Origin: an uncultured Porphyromonadaceae bacterium
Lineage (GTDB): Bacteria > Bacteroidota > Bacteroidia > Bacteroidales > Muribaculaceae
Assembly: GCA_947176605.1 (NCBI GenBank)
Contig: CAMWRH010000006.1
Span: forward strand, 1 to 64,000
DNA: 64,000 bases
Direction: 5' to 3'
Both the position numbers and the translations under genes were made by a program. Shown piece by piece: positions 26,322 to 34,921 of the stretch. Every line of letters begins with the position of its first letter. Positions within the stretch are counted from its first letter, which is position 1. The notes under the pieces are model-generated. The model saw only the letters and a list, made by a program, of their open reading frames with translations. It made no database searches and was not told the origin of the DNA.

Positions 26322-27581
26322 TTATAGCCCTGAAGTATGGTCTTGTTGAAATCCCCCAAAAAGATATAGCCTCTCTAATAGCGCTGGTTTTTTAGGGTAG
26401 GTTACATTAAGTTCGTCAGCTTCTTTATCATAACGATAGTAGCCGTTTGCATCTGCTGTTTCAGACCACAGGCAATACAACCAATATTCTTTCACGGGTC
26501 CTGAAATCAGCTTGTTGGTCAGTTTGCTGTAGGTACAGACATCTTGGGTTAAAAGTTTGCTTACAACAAATACATTAGTTGAATTGCTAATGGTGTCGCT
26601 TCCGACCACCATGAATCCCTGAGGAAGGAATGTCTGTGGAATATCTCCGGAGTTACCGGTCAGCAGGTTGAGCATCTGATTAGTATGAACATTGCATCTC
26701 ATACCCCAGTATGATTGACAACCGCATCCGGTAACAGAATTATTATATCGGTTGTCAAAAACATGGCATGCTAGTCCATCCAAAAATCCGTCATTGGATA
26801 AGTCGCTATGCGACAAGGCCTCCATTATCATCTCTTTTAATTCCGTAATACGATTCCATGAACTGTTCATAGCTCCCGGTTCGGACATCAGCCATTGATA
26901 ATAGCTCGTAAGCATAGAGCAGTTATCCTCCACTACAGTAGACAATATCTTTAATAATGCCAAAGCTATCGGAGTACAGTCTAAAGTGCCATTTCGCATG
27001 TCATCAGAATACCCTACAGTCAGGTTCTCCAAGACTGTAGGAATATCGACAGATTCTATGCGGCGATTTGCATAGTTTTGATAGGTGAGGCTTCCACCTA
27101 TGGTAATTCCGCCTCCACCGGTGTCTGTCGGAGGTGGAGCAATACTGTAGGCCGCGTTGTCAATAATGTTGTTGATGACATGAGACAGCATGGAATCGTT
27201 AACAGTATCATTCAGATTGAGATGTCCTGTGGGAGATATTGCGTAGACAGAATGCTGACGGCTGTCGGTGCCAAGAATAGCATATCCGGCATTATCTGCA
27301 TAATTGACAACGTATAGGATGCTGTCAGCGCTAAGACCGCGGGTCCGGTTGGTCTGACCAATGACATTAATGCTTTCTACCTTTCGCTCAGAAGTGCGGG
27401 TTCCTGTTTCGAACTGAGCCATAAGGTTATCGGCATTTTCAAGAGCGATTTCAATCGGTACCCGTGTATCGATTGTTGCCTGTACTGAGAGGTCGGTAGC
27501 TTCATACCGACATTCATCCGAGCACCCTGTCAGTAGCAGGGGTAGAACTAACGCTCCGATGACTTTAGTTGTAAATTTCAT
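26322..27581 (-). CDS. Lipoprotein with C10-peptidase-like (streptopain/Spi) features
   Basis: This is a 419-residue lipoprotein: the lipobox LLTGC places the lipidated Cys at residue 20. Residues 44-120 resemble the Spi propeptide of C10 cysteine peptidases, with the YVVNYADNAGYAILGTDSR and VYAIS pattern. A later segment, DC202TPIALALL, resembles the catalytic-Cys helix of that family, but I cannot locate the catalytic His with confidence. It may be a divergent or inactive relative. A cluster of Cys around 286-296 (GCGCQSYWGMRC) is unusual. It is the first gene of a two-gene unit with the 24816 gene. Confidence 0.6.
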   Translation of the reverse strand: MKFTTKVIGALVLPLLLTGCSDECRYEATDLSVQATIDTRVPIEIALENADNLMAQFETGTRTSERKVESINVIGQTNRTRGLSADSILYVVNYADNAGYAILGTDSRQHSVYAISPTGHLNLNDTVNDSMLSHVINNIIDNAAYSIAPPPTDTGGGGITIGGSLTYQNYANRRIESVDIPTVLENLTVGYSDDMRNGTLDCTPIALALLKILSTVVEDNCSMLTSYYQWLMSEPGAMNSSWNRITELKEMIMEALSHSDLSNDGFLDGLACHVFDNRYNNSVTGCGCQSYWGMRCNVHTNQMLNLLTGNSGDIPQTFLPQGFMVVGSDTISNSTNVFVVSKLLTQDVCTYSKLTNKLISGPVKEYWLYCLWSETADANGYYRYDKEADELNVTYPKKPALLERLYLFGGFQQDHTSGL

Positions 27582-27849
27582 AGGGTTAGTGTGATTTATG
27601 GGGTGATACTAAGATATTATGACAAAATGTAAATCGAATGGATTAGATCTCGTCGAATATCAATTAACTGCGTTTGTATATGTTAGTCAAAAAAAGAAAT
27701 CGCTAAATAATAAGGCATCTTCCTATTTTTGAATGCCGTAAAGTTAAACAAAAAATATATAAAATCCCCAAAAAAGATGTGGAAAAATCCAGTGGTTAAT
27801 GCAGAAAATATAATATATTATTTGTATAATAATGATTAGTGTAATGTGA
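27582..27849. other. AT-rich upstream region of the lipoprotein unit
   Basis: No gene is supported. TAACTTTA on the minus strand (27739-27746) is one base from the TAnnTTTG -7 consensus and is the best promoter candidate I see, with a leader of about 160 bases. Confidence 0.35.
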
Positions 27850-27895
27850 TAGAATAAAACACGCCCCACGGTACCGGAATGGTGCCGTGGGGCGG
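27850..27895 (-). terminator. Terminator of the uvrB-ygiQ-S9 peptidase unit
   Basis: A 14-bp stem (CGCCCCACGGTACC against GGTGCCGTGGGGCG, one G-T pair) with a 5-base loop is followed on the minus strand by TGTTTTATTC. It lies about 80 bases past the stop at 27977. Confidence 0.8.
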
Positions 27896-27976
27896 AAAAC
27901 GGGGAATCCGGAGTACAGGATATAAAAGGTTCATAAGCCGGCTCGATAGTTAGCCGTGCCTGCTATGTAGAGTGGT

Positions 27977-30124
27977 TTACTTTGCGGAGTCGGCTGCAGC
28001 CGGAGCCTCGGTGGCTGCGGGAGCTGCCTTAAGGTATTTGTCGAGGAAACGGAAGAATACGCGCTGCCAGAGGATGGCGTTCTGGGGTTTGAGCACCCAG
28101 TGGTTTTCATCCGGGAATACCAGCATTTCGGCCTCCAGACCGCGCATCTTGGCGGCATTGAATGCCATCATACCCTGCGAGGCCAGGATGCGGTAGTCGA
28201 GTTCGCCTACAGTCACCAGAATCGGAGCTGTCCACTTGTCGACAAACTTATGGGGCGACGTAGCGTAAGTGCGCTGGGCCACGGCATTCTCCTTATCCCA
28301 ATAGGGACCTCCGAGGTCGAAATCGGCAAACCACATCTCCTCCGTCTCAAGATACTGAGCCTCCACATTGAAGATACCGGCGTGAGCCACCAGAGCGGCG
28401 AAACGTCCCTCATGATGCCCGGCAAGCCAGTATACCGAGAAACCGCCGTAGCTGGCACCGATAGCGCCGATACGCTTGGCATCCACATAAGGTTCGGCCG
28501 CGATATAGTCGGCTGCAGAGAGATAGTCCTTCATGTTCTGGCCGCCGTAATCGCCTGAGATCTGACGGTTCCATTCCTCGCCGAAACCGGGGACACCGCG
28601 ACGGTTGGGAGCGATCACCACATACCCGTTGGCCGCCATGATGCGGAAATTCCAGCGGTAGCTCCAGAACTGGCTTACAGCCTGCTGCGGACCACCCTGG
28701 CAGTACACGATAGCCGGATACTGCTTCGTGGCATCGAAATTGGCCGGAAGGATCACCCATGCCGTCATCTCCTTGCCGTCGGTAGTGGGCACCATGCGCT
28801 TCTCCACCTTCACCTCGGCCAGCTGCGAAAGGATATCCTTATTGATCTCAGTAATCTGGCTTACTTCGCCTCCGGCTGCCGGGATGGCGGTCAGTTCATC
28901 AGGTTGCAGCATATTGTGGCGCAGGGCGAGCACCTTGTCGCCGAAGGGGATCACACGGTGATAATCCCACATCCCGTCGGTAAGCTGAGTCACGGAGCCA
29001 TCGGCCACAGAGATACGGAACACCGGTTTGGTACCCTCGCAGTAACCGGCGAAGAGGATATTCTTTCCATCGGCCTCCCATGCGATTTCCTCGGGCCAGT
29101 ACTTCCACTGCGCCGTGATGTCGCGCATCTCGTAAGTGGCCATATCCATGATCATCAGACGCTTCTTGTCCGACTCATACTTGGCCGTAGCCATAGAGAG
29201 GAACGCCAGCTGCTTGCCGTCGGGAGAGAATACCGGGTCGGTATCATATCCGGGCATACCTTCAGTGAGGTTCTTTACAGTCTTACCCTCGGCTATGTCG
29301 TAGAGATAGAGGTTGGAATCGGTAGAGAAGGCGTAATCCATACCCTTCAGCTTGCGGCTCACATAGATGAGCTGCTTACTGTCGGGCGAGAATGCAAACG
29401 ACTCCGCGCCGCCGAACGGGCGCATCGGGCACTCGAAAGGTTCGTCCTTCATGATATCGGTAAGGTTGGAAGCCTCATTGCCGTCGAAGTCGCCGATAAA
29501 GGGGTGGGGGATTTCGGTCACCCACTCGTCCCAATGCTTATACATCAGGTCATCGACCACGCGCCCGGTAGTCTTGGGAAGATCCTTCAGCAGCTCCTCA
29601 TTCTCATTATAGGGCTTGATGGCCGAAGCCACCACTATTTTCTTACCGTCGGGCGAGAACTTGAAGCATTCCACGCCATTCTCCATGCTGGTGGCGCGGC
29701 GTGCGTCGCTGCCGTCAGGTTTCATGGTGAACACCTGCGGCTTCTCAGTCTCCTTATCGGTGGCTATATAAGCCAGACGCTCACCATTGTCGATCCAGGC
29801 CAGATTGCCTTCCGACGACTTAGTGTGCGTAAGGCGCTGCATGTCGGAGCCATCGGGTTTCATAGTGTAGATTTCGGCATTGCTCTTGTTCTGCTCGATG
29901 CTCTCGTATGTGAGGGTAAAGGCGATGATCGACCCGTCGGGCGAGGGAGTCACTTCCCCGATACGTCCGAATGCCTCCAGCACCTCCGGCGTGAGCATGC
30001 CGTTCTCGATTTTCACTTCGGGTTTTTCGATCAGAGCGTCGTCGCCCTGATCATCTTTGGCGCCGCAACCGGTCATCAGCGCCGGGAGCACAGCGATACC
30101 CATGGGAATCAGGAATTTGTTCAT
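27977..30124 (-). CDS. S9 family prolyl-oligopeptidase-type lipoprotein peptidase (DPP5-like)
   Basis: This 715-residue serine peptidase releases dipeptides or short peptides in the periplasm. A lipobox (ALMTGC) implies membrane anchoring. Residues about 40-420 form a WD40/TolB-like beta-propeller with repeated SPDGK motifs. The alpha/beta hydrolase domain has the catalytic triad Ser558 (GASYGG), Asp643 (GELDYR) and His675 (DENHW). The arrangement is closest to Porphyromonas DPP5. A C-terminal Ala/Pro-rich tail follows the hydrolase fold. It is third in the uvrB-ygiQ unit, 32 bases after ygiQ. Confidence 0.9.
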   Translation of the reverse strand: MNKFLIPMGIAVLPALMTGCGAKDDQGDDALIEKPEVKIENGMLTPEVLEAFGRIGEVTPSPDGSIIAFTLTYESIEQNKSNAEIYTMKPDGSDMQRLTHTKSSEGNLAWIDNGERLAYIATDKETEKPQVFTMKPDGSDARRATSMENGVECFKFSPDGKKIVVASAIKPYNENEELLKDLPKTTGRVVDDLMYKHWDEWVTEIPHPFIGDFDGNEASNLTDIMKDEPFECPMRPFGGAESFAFSPDSKQLIYVSRKLKGMDYAFSTDSNLYLYDIAEGKTVKNLTEGMPGYDTDPVFSPDGKQLAFLSMATAKYESDKKRLMIMDMATYEMRDITAQWKYWPEEIAWEADGKNILFAGYCEGTKPVFRISVADGSVTQLTDGMWDYHRVIPFGDKVLALRHNMLQPDELTAIPAAGGEVSQITEINKDILSQLAEVKVEKRMVPTTDGKEMTAWVILPANFDATKQYPAIVYCQGGPQQAVSQFWSYRWNFRIMAANGYVVIAPNRRGVPGFGEEWNRQISGDYGGQNMKDYLSAADYIAAEPYVDAKRIGAIGASYGGFSVYWLAGHHEGRFAALVAHAGIFNVEAQYLETEEMWFADFDLGGPYWDKENAVAQRTYATSPHKFVDKWTAPILVTVGELDYRILASQGMMAFNAAKMRGLEAEMLVFPDENHWVLKPQNAILWQRVFFRFLDKYLKAAPAATEAPAAADSAK

Positions 30125-30156
30125 GAAAAATTTGGTTGTTTTTACGGTTAGTGTTT

Positions 30157-32157
30157 TTATGGTTTTGATTTACGGTCGTTTCTTTTCCCCGTCGGTCGGG
30201 CAGCACCCTTCCCCTCACCCTTGTCGCGCCCGCGGGGGTCGGCATTGCCGTCGGCATCCGTGCGGCGGTGGCGCGGTGCGTCGGCGTGGCGGAAATTGGG
30301 GTTATAGCTGCGGCTTGGTTCCGCCAGAGCGGGCACACCTCCGGGATAGAGGGCCTTCAGAAGGTCGGGGCGGTGCAGGCGCCGCAGCGAATTTACGATA
30401 TCGCGCCGTGCCTCCGGCTTATACCAGAAGAAATACTGACGCTGGGCCAGTTTCTCACGTTCATCGCGGGCCGTGTATACCGGTTTGCCGGTATACGGGT
30501 GGATACCGGTGTAATATATTTCCGTGGATACGGTCATCGGCGTAGGAGTGAAATCCTGCACCTGCTCCAGATGGAAGTCCAGATTCTTGGTGATCGCCGC
30601 CAGTTCGGCCATATCCTCCTCCCGGCATCCGGGATGCGAGGATATGAAATAGGGGATAAGCTGCTGGCGCAGACCCTCCCGCTGATTCACCTTATCAAAC
30701 AACTGCTTGAATCGGTGGAAAAGCTCAAACGAAGGTTTGCGCATCACGTCGAGCACCTCGTCCGACGTATGCTCCGGCGCCACCTTAAGGCGCCCGCTCA
30801 CATGGCGGGCTATCAGCTGGCGCAGATATTCGCGGTTGACGGCATCGGTGCGCGGATTGCCCGAAGGGGCCATGGCCAGATCATAGCGTACGCCGCTCCC
30901 CACGAAAGCCTTCTTCACCTCCGGCATCGCATCCACCGCCTTATATATTTCGAGTAGGCGCGAATGGTCGTTGTCAAGATTAGGGCAGGGCTTGGGGTGC
31001 AGACACGACGGGCGCACGCAGCGCGCACAGCGCTCCGTGTCACGCCCCTTCATCCCGTACATATTTGCCGACGGACCCCCAAGATCCGAGATATACCCCT
31101 TGAAATCGTCCATCTGCGTCACCTGCCGCACCTCGCGCAGTATCGAATCCTTCGAGCGCGATGCGATAAACTTCCCCTGATGGGCCGAGATTGTGCAGAA
31201 CGCGCAGCCTCCGAAGCATCCCCGGTGCATGTTGACCGAATGGCGTATCATGTCGTAGGCCGGGATCGTCTTCCCCTTGTAGCGCGGATGCGGATAGCGT
31301 GTGTAGGGGAGGTCGAACGAAGCATCAATTTCCTCCGGCGTCATCTGCGGCAGCATCGGATTGATGCATACATATCTTCCCCCCGTGGCCTGCCACATAC
31401 GGCGGCCGTGCATACGGTTGGACTCGATTTCCACATCGCGGAAATTGCGGGCCTGCAGCGACTTGTCGCGCCGGCAATCCTCATACGAAGCCAGCACTAT
31501 GTCGCCGCTCTGCGGATCCGGCGCACTGTCGGTCAGGAAAGCCGTCTGCGCCACATCCGTGATATCCTTGATATTCTCGCCGGCGTCAAGGCGGCGTGCC
31601 AGTTCCACCACCGTGCGCTCCCCCATGCCGTATATAAGCATATCCATCGGAGCCTCCGCCAGAATCGAGGGGCGCAGAGAGTCTGACCAATAGTCATAGT
31701 GCGACACCCGTCGCAGCGAGCACTCGATTCCCCCTCCGATTACCGGCACATCGGGATACAGCTCCTTCAGAATCCGCGAATACACCACCGACGGATAGTC
31801 GGGGCGTGCGCCATGCCGTCCGCCGGCCGTATAGGCATCGTCGTGCCGCAGGCGGCGGTTGGCCGTATAATGATTCACCATCGAATCCATCGCCCCCGGC
31901 GACACGCCGAAGAACAGACGCGGCACACCGAGTTTACGGAAGTCGCGCAGGTCATCGCGCCAATTGGGTTGCGGCACGATGGCCACCCTATAGCCGTGGG
32001 CCTGCAGCACCCTGCCGATTACGGCAGCGCCAAACGATGGATGGTCGACATAAGCGTCGCCCGAAAAAAGGATTATATCCGCCCGGTCCCAGCCGAGGCG
32101 GTCCATCTCCTCGCGGGTGGTAGGGAGATAAAGGGATTTATCGTAACGCGGGTCCAT
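30157..32157 (-). CDS. ygiQ: YgiQ family radical SAM protein
   Basis: This 666-residue radical S-adenosylmethionine enzyme binds a 4Fe-4S cluster through C314-x3-C318-x2-C321 (RGCFGGCAFC). The N-terminal third resembles the B12-binding-like UPF0313 domain. Further conserved Cys lie in the RCARCVRPSCLHPKPCPN stretch. The function of YgiQ is not established. The tail of about 60 residues is Arg/Lys/Gly/Asp-rich and looks disordered. It begins 12 bases after uvrB. Confidence 0.9.
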   Translation of the reverse strand: MDPRYDKSLYLPTTREEMDRLGWDRADIILFSGDAYVDHPSFGAAVIGRVLQAHGYRVAIVPQPNWRDDLRDFRKLGVPRLFFGVSPGAMDSMVNHYTANRRLRHDDAYTAGGRHGARPDYPSVVYSRILKELYPDVPVIGGGIECSLRRVSHYDYWSDSLRPSILAEAPMDMLIYGMGERTVVELARRLDAGENIKDITDVAQTAFLTDSAPDPQSGDIVLASYEDCRRDKSLQARNFRDVEIESNRMHGRRMWQATGGRYVCINPMLPQMTPEEIDASFDLPYTRYPHPRYKGKTIPAYDMIRHSVNMHRGCFGGCAFCTISAHQGKFIASRSKDSILREVRQVTQMDDFKGYISDLGGPSANMYGMKGRDTERCARCVRPSCLHPKPCPNLDNDHSRLLEIYKAVDAMPEVKKAFVGSGVRYDLAMAPSGNPRTDAVNREYLRQLIARHVSGRLKVAPEHTSDEVLDVMRKPSFELFHRFKQLFDKVNQREGLRQQLIPYFISSHPGCREEDMAELAAITKNLDFHLEQVQDFTPTPMTVSTEIYYTGIHPYTGKPVYTARDEREKLAQRQYFFWYKPEARRDIVNSLRRLHRPDLLKALYPGGVPALAEPSRSYNPNFRHADAPRHRRTDADGNADPRGRDKGEGKGAARPTGKRNDRKSKP

Positions 32158-32169
32158 ATTCTATTGTTT

Positions 32170-34311
32170 TTAAGAGTGTGATTCGGAGGGGGATTCATTT
32201 TTCCCTTCCAGAAGTTCGCGCAGGGCAAGAAGTTCGTCGCGCAGCTGCGCCGCCTCAATGAAATCCGTGCGTTTGGCGGCCGCGATCATGTCGCGGTTCA
32301 CCTTTTCGATTCGGGCCCGTATCTCGTCGGGATTCATATATGCCGTCACCGGATCGGCCACAAACCGTTGCGACTCCTCCGGTTCGAGATACGGACGCGG
32401 TTCGGCGCGCCGTTCGCGCGAGGGGGCCACCGTGCGGGGAACCGCACCCGAAAGAGCCGCCTTGGCCGGAGCGCCGCTCCGTGCCGCCGGAGCCGATTCC
32501 GCTTCACCTCCGGTATAGATATCGATCAGATCGGTATTCGCACGCTTCACGATCGGCGTAGGCACTATGCCATGGGCCTCATTATAAGCCATCTGTTTCT
32601 TGCGGCGGCGCTCAGTCTCATCAATCGTAAGGCGCATCGAATCAGTGATGCGGTCGGCATACATTATCACCTTGCCGTTGACATTTCGGGCCGCGCGTCC
32701 GGCAGTCTGCGTCAGCGAACGGTGATTGCGCAGGAACCCCTCCTTATCGGCATCCAGGATAGCCACCAGACTCACCTGCGGCAGGTCGAGACCCTCACGG
32801 AGCAGATTGACCCCGATCAGCACATCATACACCCCGTTGCGCAGATCCTCAAGTATGCGTATGCGGTCGAGCGTATCCACATCCGAATGAATGTAAGAGC
32901 ACCTTACGCCCCACTTCTGCAGATGGTCATTGAGTTCCTCGGCCATACGCTTGGTGAGGGTAGTCACCAGCACCCTCTCGTCAGACTCGATGCGCAGCCG
33001 GATTTCCTCCATCATGTCATCGATCTGATTCATCGTCGGGCGCACCTCGATCTCCGGGTCGAGCAGCCCGGTGGGGCGTATCACCTGCTCCGTCACGATA
33101 CCCTCCGACAGCTGCAGCTCATAATCTCCCGGAGTAGCGCTCACATATATGGCCTGATTCGTAAGGCGTTCGAACTCATCGAATTTCAGCGGGCGGTTGT
33201 CGATAGCGGCCGGCAGCCGGAACCCGTACTCCACAAGATTCATCTTTCGCGAAAGGTCGCCGCCGTACATGCCGCGTATCTGCGGCAGCGTCACATGGCT
33301 CTCATCAATGATGGTAAGGTAATCCTTAGGGAAATAATCCAGCAGGCAGAACGGGCGTTCGCCGGCGGCGCGTCCGTCGAAATAACGCGAATAATTCTCG
33401 ATGCCGCTGCAATGTCCCAGTTCCTTGATCATTTCAAGATCATAGGTCACGCGTTCGCGCAGGCGCTCAGCCTCAAGGAGCTTCCCCTCATTGCGAAAAA
33501 ACTCCACCTGGGCACCCAGATCGAGCGTAATCTGGTCGATAGCCTGATTCGTGCGTTCCTTCGATGTCACGAAGATATTTGCCGGATAGATATTAAACCC
33601 CTCCAGATTGCTCAGCGTGGCTCCGGTGGCCGGATCTACAGTCTGTATCTTCTCGATTTCATCACCCCAGAAAAGCACGCGGAGCTGAATTTCCTCAAAG
33701 CTCAGCATGATATCCACCGTATCCCCCTTGACGCGGAACTGACCGCGACCCAGTTGCTCCGTAGTGCGGCTATACAGCGAATCCACCAGACGGCGCAGCA
33801 GCGCGTTGCGGCTGATTTTCTGACCGATAGCGATTTTTACCACGCTTTGCGAGAAATCCTCCGGATTTCCCATGCCGTAGATACAGCTTACACTCGACAC
33901 CACAATCACATCCCTTCGTCCCGACAGCAGGGCCGCCGTAGTGGCCAGACGCAGTTTGTCGATCTGCTCATTGATCTGCAGATCCTTCTCGATATATTTG
34001 TCACTCGTAGGGATATACGCTTCCGGCTGGTAATAATCATAATAACTTACAAAATACTGCACCGAATTCTCCGGGAAGAAACTCTTCATCTCCCCGTATA
34101 GCTGTGCCGCCAGAGTCTTATTGTGCGAAAGTATAAGCGTAGGGCGTTTCACCTGCTGGATCACATTAGCCATGGTAAACGTCTTGCCCGAACCGGTCAC
34201 ACCGAGCAGCGTCTGATGAGGGTTGCCTTCATTCAGACCTGCCACGAGTTCGGCGATAGCCTCCGGCTGGTCGCCGGTAGGCTGATATTCAGAAGTGAGC
34301 CTAAAATCCAT
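32170..34311 (-). CDS. uvrB: Excinuclease ABC subunit B
   Basis: This is the damage-verification helicase of nucleotide excision repair (713 residues), acting with UvrA and UvrC. Walker A is GVTGSGKT (37-44). The beta-hairpin region YYDYYQPEAYIP, Walker B IIDESHV and helicase motif VI (QTAGRAARN) are all present, with a C-terminal UVR domain (about 665-700) for UvrC contact. An unusual Ala/Arg/Pro-rich linker precedes the UVR domain. It has its own perfect-spacing promoter and heads a three-gene unit. Confidence 0.96.
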   Translation of the reverse strand: MDFRLTSEYQPTGDQPEAIAELVAGLNEGNPHQTLLGVTGSGKTFTMANVIQQVKRPTLILSHNKTLAAQLYGEMKSFFPENSVQYFVSYYDYYQPEAYIPTSDKYIEKDLQINEQIDKLRLATTAALLSGRRDVIVVSSVSCIYGMGNPEDFSQSVVKIAIGQKISRNALLRRLVDSLYSRTTEQLGRGQFRVKGDTVDIMLSFEEIQLRVLFWGDEIEKIQTVDPATGATLSNLEGFNIYPANIFVTSKERTNQAIDQITLDLGAQVEFFRNEGKLLEAERLRERVTYDLEMIKELGHCSGIENYSRYFDGRAAGERPFCLLDYFPKDYLTIIDESHVTLPQIRGMYGGDLSRKMNLVEYGFRLPAAIDNRPLKFDEFERLTNQAIYVSATPGDYELQLSEGIVTEQVIRPTGLLDPEIEVRPTMNQIDDMMEEIRLRIESDERVLVTTLTKRMAEELNDHLQKWGVRCSYIHSDVDTLDRIRILEDLRNGVYDVLIGVNLLREGLDLPQVSLVAILDADKEGFLRNHRSLTQTAGRAARNVNGKVIMYADRITDSMRLTIDETERRRKKQMAYNEAHGIVPTPIVKRANTDLIDIYTGGEAESAPAARSGAPAKAALSGAVPRTVAPSRERRAEPRPYLEPEESQRFVADPVTAYMNPDEIRARIEKVNRDMIAAAKRTDFIEAAQLRDELLALRELLEGKNESPSESHS

Positions 34312-34350
34312 AAATAAAAAACATCAGCCATGGGTTCATGTCGCGATAAA

Positions 34351-34407
34351 GTGACGCTCCGCGACATTACTTCCATGGCCGTGTCAATATCTTCGTGAGA
34401 GCGTCAC
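34351..34407. repeat. 9-bp inverted repeat in the uvrB leader
   Basis: GTGACGCTC (34351-34359) and GAGCGTCAC (34399-34407) bracket further pairing (TCGCG with CGCGA, CCATGG twice) between the promoter and the uvrB start. The uvrB mRNA leader of about 100 bases can fold into a long hairpin. It could be an operator for a damage-responsive repressor or an RNA structure, and neither is shown. Confidence 0.4.
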
Positions 34408-34420
34408 CAATCACTTAATG

Positions 34421-34451
34421 CAAAGTTAATGGATTCCGCCGACATTACAAA
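34421..34451 (-). promoter_or_regulatory. Promoter of the uvrB unit
   Basis: The minus strand reads TTTG-N19-TAACTTTG, a full match to the Bacteroidetes housekeeping promoter at canonical spacing, about 110 bases before the uvrB start. Confidence 0.8.
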
Positions 34452-34475
34452 ACGGAAAACGCACATGCCCTTCGG

Positions 34476-34550
34476 GAATTAGGAATTTAGGAATGAGGAA
34501 TTAGGAGTGAGGAATGAGGAGTGAGGAATGAGGAGTGAGGAGTGACGAAT
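34476..34550. repeat. Degenerate heptamer tandem repeat
   Basis: About ten copies of GAGGAAT/GAGGAGT with TAGGAAT variants are arrayed in tandem between the uvrB and serC promoters. Such a low-complexity intergenic array has no coding sense. It probably arises by slippage. Confidence 0.75.
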
Positions 34551-34693
34551 CAGGGACATCATCGTAGGGTAGCACCCCGGTGGGCCCATCGCAGTGGGAA
34601 TCAGAAAGTGGGAATGGAGTGAAGAGTAGGGGTAAGAGGCGGGATATGTGTTGTAAAACACCTTTTGGGGTGTATAAAAACAGGCGGGAAAAT

Positions 34694-34724
34694 TTTGTCA
34701 TACGAGTATTAAGCGCTAATTTTG
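34694..34724 (+). promoter_or_regulatory. Promoter of serC
   Basis: TTTG (34694-34697), a 19-base spacer and TAATTTTG (34717-34724) give a full Bacteroidetes promoter match. Initiation near 34731 would give a leader of about 190 bases before serC. Confidence 0.8.
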
Positions 34725-34734
34725 CCGTTGAAAC

Positions 34735-34793
34735 AGGGGTTGAGCCCGCCGGGCGCTTTCCAAAGGTAGCTTCGGCAACGAGAATCTCCCCCT
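34735..34793 (+). ncRNA. Candidate structured leader RNA of serC
   Basis: Starting a few bases after the predicted start site, AGGGG-tt-GAG (34735-34744) pairs with CTCCCCCT (34786-34793) to close a compact multibranch fold. Inside are CCC-gcc-GGG, a GCT...AGC arm and a TTC...GAA arm. This is the architecture of small riboswitches, but I cannot match it to a known class. It could control serC in response to serine, PLP or another ligand (inference). Confidence 0.4.
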
Positions 34794-34921
34794 ATTAACG
34801 ACTCTCTCCGTGAATTTTTGCATCAAGCCGGCCTTTGCCCGGGAGCGGGCACCCTAAAGGAGACAAGATGCTGACCCCGATTTAGAAAAGCAAAACCTAA
34901 AAATACTAACACCTTCTTATC

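Noticed and set aside
34735..34795. tRNA gene on the minus strand in the serC leader
   Set aside because: The T-arm (GGGCTCAACCCC) and anticodon arm do not fit a cloverleaf, there is no proper acceptor pairing, and the strand is opposite to the promoter.
34580..34798. 72-codon frame upstream of serC
   Set aside because: It spans the serC promoter and the structured leader, has no start signal and no family I recognise.
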